6,596 nt of DNA from Deltaproteobacteria bacterium (GCA_003647435.1 QMMV01000118.1:1-6596), one strand, 5' to 3'; counted from the first letter of the stretch, positions 1 to 5,282 are shown. The notes: a model not told the origin generated them from the sequence alone. Translations and numbers: made by a program.

Positions 1-230
1 GGATTTACAGGATCCTCATGATTCCTTTTCCTGCTCTCTCTTGCCGGACGAAAGAGAGACCGAGAAACCGCCTTCGGCGTGCAAGGCCTCACGAGTTCCC
101 CCGAAGCCTACAAGCAGATCGCCGACTCCCAAGCTCCTTTATTCCACTGGGATCGCCGGCCGGCTTCTTTCCGCTTCTCGTCCGGAGAAGCGGAAAAACC
201 ATCCTGTCAATCCTGTCAGAAAAAAACATT
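1..230 (+). repeat. Composite intergenic repeat, copy A (left end cut by window)
   Basis: First of two tandem copies of a unit of about 235 bp; only the first five bases of the unit (GGACA in copy B) are missing. Parts in order: a GACAGGATT-type 9-bp motif array, a core with CTTGCC...GCAAG arms, a perfect 12-bp hairpin (168-179 with 185-196, loop GTCCG), then ATCCTGTCA-type motifs and an A-rich spacer. By eye it differs from copy B at roughly a dozen positions. Several frames are open through it, but the conserved signal is structural, so I call it non-coding. No transposase is visible. Confidence 0.9.
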
Positions 231-543
231 GGACAGGATTTACAGGATCCTCAGGATTCCTTTTCCTGGTCTCTCTTGCCGGACGAAAGAGAGACCGAGA
301 AACCGCCTGCGGCGGGCAAGGCCTCACGAGTTCCCCCGGAGCCTACAAGCCGCTCGCCGACTCCCAAGCTCTTTTATTCCACTGCGATCGCCGGTTGGCT
401 TCTTTCCGCTTCTCGTCCGGAGAAGCGGAAAAACCATCCTGTCAATCCTGTCAGAAAAAATATTGGACATGGACCGGATAGGAGCACAGGTACTCTATTG
501 CTCTCACCGTGGCGAAAACATTACAACTCTCACCGCCCGTGCC
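231..543 (+). repeat. Composite intergenic repeat, copy B with diverged tail
   Basis: Second tandem unit (about 231-464), followed by a tail. The hairpin stem is 403-414 with 420-431. After a degenerate GGACATGGACC junction, the tail has ACAGGTACTCTATT (486-499), also present in copy C at 1362-1375. A segment at 509-543 then matches the tail of copy D at 2554-2589 (GCGAAAACA, then CTCACCGCCCGTGCC). The tail stops just where the vapB promoter region begins at about 544, so the TA operon abuts the repeat directly. Confidence 0.88.
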
Positions 544-598
544 GATTTTGATGCTTTGATGCCTTTACAATGATGATTTTTGATGCTATGATGCCTGC
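544..598 (+). promoter_or_regulatory. vapBC promoter with paired direct-repeat operator; leaderless start
   Basis: A -35 TTTACA (564-569) and a -10 TATGAT (587-592) are 17 bp apart, each one mismatch from consensus. The -10 ends six bases before the vapB ATG (599), so transcription should begin at or next to the A of ATG, giving an mRNA with little or no leader. No Shine-Dalgarno is present. Two near-identical blocks of about 20 bp (544-564 and 575-596) flank the -35 and cover the -10. They carry four GATGC sites at 550, 558, 582 and 590, spaced 8, 24 and 8 bp. These are good candidates for operator half-sites of the ribbon-helix-helix antitoxin. The promoter elements are seen; the autoregulation is inferred from TA biology. 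Confidence 0.68.
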
Positions 599-865
599 AT
601 GAGAACGACCATAGACATAGAAGACCACATCCTACGACAACTCAAGGAGAAGGCGCACCGCACGGGCCGTCCCCTCAAGAAAGTGGTGAATGATGCGCTC
701 TTAATGGGATTGTCTCAAGCCCGGAGACCTAGGCCCACCAAACGATATCGCACCAGGACCTATTCCATGGGCTATCCGCCGAAAGGGAACCTGGACAAGG
801 CCCTTGAGATCGCCATGGTGCTGCAGGATGAAGAAATTGCGCGGAAGCTTCGACTCAGAAAATGA
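599..865 (+). CDS. vapB: VapB-type antitoxin, ribbon-helix-helix
   Basis: This 88-residue protein should neutralise the VapC toxin and repress its own operon. Residues 2-7 (RTTIDI) form the DNA-contacting beta strand, and about 8-20 and 25-38 form the two helices of a ribbon-helix-helix domain. The middle is basic and rich in R, P and K. The C-terminal part (about 58-85, NLDKALEIAMVLQDEE) is a helical segment of the kind that wraps the toxin. The start is fixed by the promoter, whose -10 ends six bases upstream, and by the family-typical MRTTIDI beginning. No Shine-Dalgarno is seen, as expected for a leaderless message. Its stop overlaps the vapC start by 4 nt (ATGA), indicating translational coupling. 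The family call rests on fold pattern and partner, not on close sequence identity. Confidence 0.87.
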   Translation: MRTTIDIEDHILRQLKEKAHRTGRPLKKVVNDALLMGLSQARRPRPTKRYRTRTYSMGYPPKGNLDKALEIAMVLQDEEIARKLRLRK

Positions 866-1317
866 AGTTGATCGATCTCAATCTCCTCATCTACGCCGTC
901 AACCGTGATGCGCCTCTTCATCGGGAGGCACGCCAGTGGTGGGAGGAGTGCCTTTCCGATACCGAAATCATCGGTTTGGCCTGGGTCGTGATCCTGGGGT
1001 TTTTACGCATCACGACCAGTGACCGCATCCTTCCGCGCCCCCTCACCGCCGAGGAAGCGATCCGATTGATGGAAGAATGGCTGGAGCGGCCCGCCGTTTC
1101 GGTGGTATCTCCCACGGAACGTCACTGGGATATTTTCCGGCAAATCATCGGGCCCCTTGGGACTGCGGGCAACCTGACGACGGATGCCCACCTGGCGGCC
1201 CTTGCCATCGAAAACGGGGCCACCCTCTGTTCCACGGATATTGATTTCGCTCGTTTCCCGATGCTCCGGTGGGTCAATCCCCTAAACCCCCGGCAACCCA
1301 TCCCAACCAGGATGTAA
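862..1317 (+). CDS. vapC: VapC-type PIN-domain ribonuclease toxin
   Basis: This 151-residue PIN-domain protein is predicted to be an Mg2+-dependent endoribonuclease that cleaves tRNA or rRNA when released from VapB. Visible motifs: D5 in LIDLNLLIYA; GFLRITT (46-52) after the second strand; TDAH with D108; and STDIDF with D126 and D128. The last two blocks, TDAHLAALA and CSTDIDFARF, are characteristic of the Mycobacterium-type VapC subfamily. The glutamate that many PIN proteins carry in the helix around residue 45 is absent: the segment reads WVVILGFLR. Related VapCs may share this, so loss of activity should not be assumed. The length is normal for the family and the frame is intact. The ATG overlaps the vapB stop. 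Downstream, the convergent mazF is separated by repeat copy C. Confidence 0.9.
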   Translation: MKLIDLNLLIYAVNRDAPLHREARQWWEECLSDTEIIGLAWVVILGFLRITTSDRILPRPLTAEEAIRLMEEWLERPAVSVVSPTERHWDIFRQIIGPLGTAGNLTTDAHLAALAIENGATLCSTDIDFARFPMLRWVNPLNPRQPIPTRM

Positions 1318-1324
1318 TCCGTGT

Positions 1325-1519
1325 CCTCCGCGTCTCTGTGGTGAAAACAAGATCATAGGGGACAGGTACTCTATTCTTCTCATCCTGAGAAGCGGAAAAA
1401 CCATCCTGTCGATCCTGTCAGAAAAAACATTGGACAGGATTCACGGGATCTTCAGGATTCTTTTCCTGGTCCCTCTTGCCGGACGAAAGAGAGACCCAGA
1501 AACCGCCTCCGTCGGGCAA
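1325..1519 (+). repeat. Composite intergenic repeat, copy C (rearranged, truncated)
   Basis: The order of parts differs from the other copies. It begins with the CCTCCGCGTCTCTG...GTGAAAACA tail (1325-1349), which starts 7 bp after the vapC stop. Next come ACAGGTACTCTATT (1362-1375) and the right half of the core hairpin (GAGAAGCGGAAAAACC from 1387). A shorter substitute hairpin, CTTCTC-ATCCT-GAGAAG, lies at 1376-1392. The 9-bp motif array and the spacer follow, then the start of another unit (from 1432) that breaks off at about 1519, just before the mazF terminator region. The whole 224-bp space between the convergent vapC and mazF genes is this repeat plus about 20 bp. Confidence 0.83.
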
Positions 1520-1536
1520 AAATCCCGCCCGGGGGA
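1518..1536 (-). terminator. Weak candidate terminator after mazF
   Basis: On the - strand, six bases past the mazF stop, a short hairpin TCCC-CCGGGC-GGGA is followed at once by TTTTT. The position is right for a Rho-independent terminator, but the stem is only 4 bp, so this is tentative. It sits at the border with repeat copy C. Confidence 0.3.
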
Positions 1537-1541
1537 GCACT

Positions 1542-1892
1542 TCAATATAGGCCGGTCACAATCAGCAACTTCTTATTGATCTCCTCCATTGTCTCAGACG
1601 TAACGCTCCCTATCTTCGGCCATATCAGGCGCTTTTTATCTATACACCGCAACTGAAATACTTTTACCTTTGAATCATCCCTCAGACCAGTGTCCCCTTT
1701 CGGTATGAAAACCTCGTGAAAATGGATCTTTTTCCCGCCGGCCTTTGTGACGGGAGCCACGATGACCAGTGGTCCGCTCCGGTTGGCCGCATCCGGGGAA
1801 ATAATGACTGCGGGACGCGTCTTCTTGATCTCCACGCCGATTGCGGGATCCAGGTTCACCCAAAACAAATCTCCTCGATTAGGGAAACTCAT
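1542..1892 (-). CDS. mazF: MazF/PemK-type endoribonuclease toxin
   Basis: This 116-residue protein is predicted to be a sequence-specific, ribosome-independent mRNA endonuclease, held inactive by the upstream antitoxin. It shows the family pattern in order: RGDLFWVNLDP (6-16), E21, KTRPAVIIS with R26 (24-32), APVTK with T49 (46-50), then DSKVKVFQLRCIDKKRL (73-89) and IG (94-95). R26 and T49 correspond to the catalytic Arg/Thr pair of Bacillus subtilis MazF. The frame extends upstream to a TTG at 1922. I chose the ATG at 1892 because it overlaps the antitoxin stop as ATGA, has a GAGG Shine-Dalgarno 7 nt upstream, and starts at the usual place before the RGD strand. The gene is complete, ending in GLY. 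It runs convergently toward vapBC. Confidence 0.93.
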   Translation of the reverse strand: MSFPNRGDLFWVNLDPAIGVEIKKTRPAVIISPDAANRSGPLVIVAPVTKAGGKKIHFHEVFIPKGDTGLRDDSKVKVFQLRCIDKKRLIWPKIGSVTSETMEEINKKLLIVTGLY

Positions 1893-2140
1893 CTCCAATC
1901 CTCGAGACTTGCTTCTTCCCAATCATTATTCAAGGTGACATCCTCCTTGGCGGATTGCCTGCAGGCACGAGCCAGACTCTCATCTATGAATTTTCGTTTG
2001 AGTTCGCGTAGGTAGGCCCGACACGCCTGATCAAGGAATTCCTTTCTTGTTGAAAATGGATTGTTTCGGTCGATCTCCTCCAGCAATTCCTTTTCGAGAA
2101 TGATGCTGGTCTTCACATTTTTGCGTATTTTTGGGTTCAT
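1889..2140 (-). CDS. mazE: MazE-like ribbon-helix-helix antitoxin
   Basis: This 83-residue protein is the partner of the MazF toxin encoded immediately downstream. Residues 9-15 (VKTSIIL) look like the DNA-binding beta strand, and about 16-26 and 30-45 like the two helices, with STRKEFLDQACRAYL typical of the second helix. The C-terminal half ends in an acidic, aromatic tail (NNDWEEASLEDWR), the type of segment that occupies the MazF active-site groove in the Bacillus EndoAI/MazE class. The start is supported by a GGAGGG site 6 nt upstream and by the promoter. The 4-nt overlap with mazF implies coupled translation. I assign the symbol by partner and class; the fold is shared with ParD and CopG, so an automated annotation may use another name. 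Confidence 0.86.
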   Translation of the reverse strand: MNPKIRKNVKTSIILEKELLEEIDRNNPFSTRKEFLDQACRAYLRELKRKFIDESLARACRQSAKEDVTLNNDWEEASLEDWR

Positions 2141-2146
2141 TATTAT

Positions 2147-2205
2147 CCCTCCATAGATATGTCAGAATTTATCTCCAATTATATGTAAAATTTGATCTGC
2201 GTCAA
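2147..2205 (-). promoter_or_regulatory. mazEF promoter and ribosome binding site
   Basis: Read on the - strand, TTGACG (2200-2205) and a perfect TATAAT (2178-2183) are 16 bp apart, giving a sigma-70 promoter with an expected start near 2171 and a leader of about 30 nt. A strong GGAGGG site (2147-2152) lies 6 nt before the antitoxin ATG. Two ACATAT words on this strand (2181-2186 and 2157-2162), 24 bp apart, overlap the -10 and follow the start site. They are possible antitoxin contact sites, but that is a weak inference. The TTGACG lies only about a dozen bases from repeat copy D. Confidence 0.68.
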
Positions 2206-2217
2206 GCCGCTGGAGGG

Positions 2218-2600
2218 GAAAAGACTGGACGGGATCTTCAAGATTCTTTTTCCTGGTCTCTCTTGCCGGACGAAAGAGCGACCCAGAGACCGCCTGCGGC
2301 GGGCAAGGCCTCGCCAGCTTTCCCGAAGCCTACAGGCCACTCGCCGACTCCCAAACTCCTTTATTCCACTGCGATCGCCGGCTGGCTTCTTTCCGCTTCT
2401 CGTCCGGAGAAGCGGAAAAACCATCCTGTCAATCCTGTCGATCCTGTCAGAAAAAACATTGGACGGGATTTACGGGATCCTCAGGATTCCTTTCCGCGCC
2501 TCTCTGCCGGAAACACACCGATGGAACGGGTATTTTGTTCCCTCCGCGTCTCTGCGGTGAAAACACAACAGCTCTCACCGCCCGTGCCGCCTTCCGGGCG
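2218..2600 (+). repeat. Composite intergenic repeat, copy D (long form)
   Basis: Begins with the flank AAAAGACTGGAC, shared with copy E. It then has a shortened 9-bp motif array (one 9-bp unit fewer than E), the CTTGCC/GGGCAAG core, and the perfect 12-bp hairpin (2390-2401 with 2407-2418). Three ATCCTGTC motifs (2424-2448) follow, then the A-rich spacer, three GACAGGATT-like motifs, a second segment with CTCTGCCGGA, and CCTCCGCGTCTCTGCGGTGAAAAC (2541-2564). It ends with CTCTCACCGCCCGTGCC and a 6-bp CGCCCG/CGGGCG hairpin (2579-2600). It fills the gap between the divergent mazEF promoter and the 3' end of the barrel gene. No T-run follows the terminal hairpin on the gene's strand. Confidence 0.9.
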
Positions 2601-2652
2601 TTACTAAAAGACACAGGGGTCACAGAGAATTGGATATTCGTTATTTCATCCT

Positions 2653-4854
2653 CTAAAAAAAATATCTCAAAATCGCGTACACCTGGTCGTTGTCTCGAAA
2701 AAGGCCCATGGTGGTATCCGAATGGCCGCCCAGGATATCGGCGCCCAGCTCGATGTTTACGTCCTGCCAGTACTTGATGGTCAACATGGGATTGTAATAG
2801 TAGTCCTTGTCCTTCATGTTGTAATATGCCCTGAGGCCCAGTTCCAGGTTATCGTCCAGGAACCCCCGGCTGATCTTGACGAAGCAGAGGCTCGTGGTCT
2901 TTTCCGTGAACAGGATGTCGTCGTCATAGTCCCGCACGATGGCCTGGAGAAACTGGAGGTTCACGTAGAAGGATTCCTTGCCCTGGTAATCCATGCCCAG
3001 GGCGTACTGGAACACGGGCTTTCTTACCTTTTTGAGCCTGTTGGTGAGGAATGACTGCTTGTTGTAATAGGCGGCCTCGCCCCGCACCCCGAAATCGCCC
3101 AGGGTGGTTTCGAACTCGAACCCGGTCACCCGGGTCCGGTCATAGGTCAGGGGTACGGGTTGGTTCAGGGTCCTGGAGGTCTGGGCCAGTTTCCTTATGG
3201 TCACGTTGGTAACGGGAAGCGGAAAAAACGCCGGCACCGTGATGGCGCCCAGGGACGGCAGGTCGTCCCGGGTGTAAAAGTAGCTCACCGCGTAATCGAA
3301 GTTTCGCACCGTGCCCGAGGCCCTGATGCCCGCCTCCCCGTTTTTGAAGCTATGGGGCACGTCCTTTTCCTTGACCTGGAAATAGCCCAGCTCGTCCTGG
3401 TAGTGGTCGAAAAAGGCCCAGTCGTCACCCTTGAGATCGAACCTGGATTCATGGAAAAAGGGGATATAGATTCCCTGGACCTTGTAGACGCCTTTGAAGA
3501 CCTCCATGTTAAGCATGGGAATGGGAAGCTTTCGCTCGTCCCGGGGGCGCAGGGGCCCGTCCCGCATGTCCTCGGGGTTTACGATGTCAAGCGGGCTGAT
3601 CTCGTCCGCCTTTCCCCATTTGACGATCTGCTGACCCAGGCGGATATTGTAATGGTCGCCGGAGTAATTCACATAGGCGTTGAATAGATCGAGGTCCGCC
3701 TCGCCGTCCCACTCACCGTGGTTGAGATCAGCAAAGTGCTGCGCCTCCACCGACAGCAGGGCCAGGACGGGCCCTGCCGTGTACTTTCCTTCCACCAGGA
3801 CTTCCGCGTGGTTGGAGGCGTCGTCCTCGTAGCGGTTTTCTTCCTCCACGTCCCCCGCCAGCTTGTTCCAGAATTTTCCGCTGAACTCGAAGGGCGACTT
3901 CTCTTGGACAGACTTTTCCTCCCAGGGTGGGGTCTCTTCCCCGGCCTTGGCTTCCTCCTTTGAACCCTCCTCCCAGGGGGGCTTTTCCCCGGCTCCGGCT
4001 GCTCCCCTTTCTTTCAGCTCCTCCCAGGGACTTCCCTCCTGGGCGCCTTGGGGAGTTTTCTCCTCGGCCCAGGGCGACTTTTCCTCGGCGCCCTTTTCCT
4101 TCAACTCAGCCCATGGCGAGCCCTGGGATTCCTTTTCCTTGGGACCGGGTTCCTCCTGGGCCCACGGCGACTTTTCCGTTTCGCCCTTTGAAGCAGGCGC
4201 TTCTTGAGCCCACAAGGATTTTTCCTCTCCACCGGCGGCTTTTTTCTCTTCTGCGTCCTTCTGCCAGGGGGATTTTTCTTCGCCCCCGGAGGCTTCTGCT
4301 TCCGGTTTGTCCCAGGGTGCTTTCTCTTCTTCGGCCTGAGGCTGCTTCTCTTCTACCCTCGCTTCCTCCTTTCCCCAGGGGGCTTTTTCCACCGACCCGG
4401 CGCCCTTCGCCGTGATGGCCGCACCGGAGCCCACGGCCGGGGGAATCAGACGAACAGTGACGGAGGTCTTGTCCACCAGGACCTCGCGCCGGAGATCCAT
4501 ATCTTCTGGAAGATCTCCCGCCACACGGACCTTCCCCGGGTGTCTCCCCACCCTTAGAGGACCTGAAACCAGTTTCCCGCCGCCCCTGGGCACGAGATCC
4601 GCATCCGCCTTGCACCCGTAAAGGTCCACAACAATCCTAGGGGGGCTTTCCAAGGCGAAGTGACGTACCCTGCCCAGGGCTCCCTCCGCCCGGATCCGGA
4701 TCACGTCGGCCCCGCCCTGCCGCTCCAGCGTCACCTGTCTGATGGTGCACGTGACCTCGTCTCCGCAAAAACCGAGGGTCGTCCACCCGGTGGTGACAGC
4801 CAGGCAAATCAGAATACCCGGCACCAAGCTGCGTTTCAGTACGGCCGTGATCAT
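2653..4854 (-). CDS. Outer-membrane DUF1302-like beta-barrel protein with AMIN-like domain and PW-repeat linker
   Basis: The 733-residue product is predicted to be exported and inserted in the outer membrane. Parts in order: signal peptide (1 to about 31; K7-R9, then a hydrophobic stretch from L10); an AMIN-like domain (about 36-138; CTIRQVTLE, then PPRIVVDLYG, typical of periplasmic modules that bind peptidoglycan or envelope partners); an E/K-rich linker with ten PW-type repeats (about 155-322); and a C-terminal barrel (about 323-733). The barrel shows RLGQQIVKWGKAD followed by DIVNPEDMRDG, the signature I associate with DUF1302 barrels, and ends in RYFF, a terminal aromatic typical of Bam-assembled porins. 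The frame extends upstream to a GTG at 4893. I chose the ATG at 4854 for its AAGGAGGG site and for the signal peptide. Proteins of this family often neighbour LolA-like proteins and RND exporters, so a lipid or hydrophobic-substrate export role is inferred. The substrate is unknown. Confidence 0.83.
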   Translation of the reverse strand: MITAVLKRSLVPGILICLAVTTGWTTLGFCGDEVTCTIRQVTLERQGGADVIRIRAEGALGRVRHFALESPPRIVVDLYGCKADADLVPRGGGKLVSGPLRVGRHPGKVRVAGDLPEDMDLRREVLVDKTSVTVRLIPPAVGSGAAITAKGAGSVEKAPWGKEEARVEEKQPQAEEEKAPWDKPEAEASGGEEKSPWQKDAEEKKAAGGEEKSLWAQEAPASKGETEKSPWAQEEPGPKEKESQGSPWAELKEKGAEEKSPWAEEKTPQGAQEGSPWEELKERGAAGAGEKPPWEEGSKEEAKAGEETPPWEEKSVQEKSPFEFSGKFWNKLAGDVEEENRYEDDASNHAEVLVEGKYTAGPVLALLSVEAQHFADLNHGEWDGEADLDLFNAYVNYSGDHYNIRLGQQIVKWGKADEISPLDIVNPEDMRDGPLRPRDERKLPIPMLNMEVFKGVYKVQGIYIPFFHESRFDLKGDDWAFFDHYQDELGYFQVKEKDVPHSFKNGEAGIRASGTVRNFDYAVSYFYTRDDLPSLGAITVPAFFPLPVTNVTIRKLAQTSRTLNQPVPLTYDRTRVTGFEFETTLGDFGVRGEAAYYNKQSFLTNRLKKVRKPVFQYALGMDYQGKESFYVNLQFLQAIVRDYDDDILFTEKTTSLCFVKISRGFLDDNLELGLRAYYNMKDKDYYYNPMLTIKYWQDVNIELGADILGGHSDTTMGLFRDNDQVYAILRYFF
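3889..4392 (-). repeat. In-gene PW repeat tract (about 168 residues)
   Basis: Within the barrel gene, ten copies of a degenerate unit (E/G)(E/A)(E)K(S/A/P)PW(A/E)(Q/E)E place tryptophans at residues 160, 181, 197, 215, 231, 248, 262, 277, 294 and 311. The spacing is 14-21 residues. One unit reads SLW instead of SPW, and the tract ends with KSPF at 319-322 where the barrel begins. The filler is almost wholly E, K, A, G and P, so the tract should be disordered and highly charged. At the DNA level TCCTCCCAGGG on the + strand recurs, which suggests growth by slippage or unequal recombination. Copy number may vary between strains. Confidence 0.88.
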
Positions 4855-4858
4855 GTGA

Positions 4859-4866
4859 CCCTCCTT
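4859..4866 (-). promoter_or_regulatory. Ribosome binding site that fixes the barrel-protein start
   Basis: AAGGAGGG on the - strand ends 4 nt before the ATG at 4854. The alternative GTG at 4893 lies at the edge of repeat copy E, has no such site, and would put 13 charged residues before the signal peptide. No clear -35/-10 pair was seen between here and copy E, so transcription probably comes from farther upstream. Confidence 0.75.
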
Positions 4867-4885
4867 CCTCGTTGTTGCAATCCGG

Positions 4886-5275
4886 ATTCTCACCGCCCGT
4901 TCGGCATCAAAAAGACTGGACAGGATTTACAGGATCTTCAGGATTCTTTTTCCTGGTCCCTCTTGCCGGACCAAAGAGAGACCCAAGAACCGCCTCCGGC
5001 GGGCAAGACCCCACCAGCTTTCCCGGAGCCCACAGGCCGCTCGCCGACTCCCAAGCTCCTTTATTCCACTGCGATCACCGGCTGGCTTCTTTCCGCTTCT
5101 CGTCCGGAGAAGCGGAAAAATCATCCTGTCAATCCTGTCGATCCTGTCAGAAAAAACATTGGACAGGACTTACAGGATCCTCTGGATTCCTTTCCGGGCC
5201 TCTCTGCCGGAGGCACGCCGATATGGAACAGATATTTTGTTCCCTCCGCGTCTCTGCGGTGAAAACAGCTTTTCC
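4886..5275 (+). repeat. Composite intergenic repeat, copy E (long form, between two co-directional genes)
   Basis: The most complete copy. It opens with the tail-like ATTCTCACCGCCCG (4886-4899) and the AAAAGACTGGAC flank. Next come the full 9-bp motif array, the core, and the perfect 12-bp hairpin (5090-5101 with 5107-5118). Three ATCCTGTC motifs, the A-rich spacer, the opposite-strand motifs and the CTCTGCCGGA segment follow. It ends with CCTCCGCGTCTCTGCGGTGAAAAC (5243-5266). It occupies nearly all of the 428 bp between the LolA-like gene and the barrel gene, and it lies antisense to their transcription. It aligns with copy D over about 340 bp, with a 9-bp length difference in the motif array. 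Confidence 0.9.
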
Positions 5276-5282
5276 CCGGGGC

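Noticed and set aside
1..480. Possible CRISPR array from repeated ATCCTGTC words
   Set aside because: Units are 9 bp without unique spacers of regular size, the larger units are near-identical throughout, and no cas genes are present.
18..573. Three overlapping + strand open frames of 146-177 codons across repeat copies A and B
   Set aside because: They run through tandem repeats in several frames at once, have no ribosome binding site and no family features, and the same DNA recurs in gaps elsewhere in the window.
1..2600. Integron-like cassette array, because TA operons lie between repeats
   Set aside because: No integrase, no attC-type core sites (GTTRRRY), and the repeats lack the attC fold. 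A different mechanism is needed.
2579..2600. CGCCCG/CGGGCG hairpin as terminator of the barrel gene
   Set aside because: The stem is only 6 bp with a 10-nt loop, it lies about 50 bp past the stop, and no T-run follows on the - strand.
3863..4621. Several long open frames opposite or shifted from the barrel gene's linker
   Set aside because: These are shadows of the GC-rich, low-complexity PW repeat tract. The - strand reading has the signal peptide, domain motifs and binding site.
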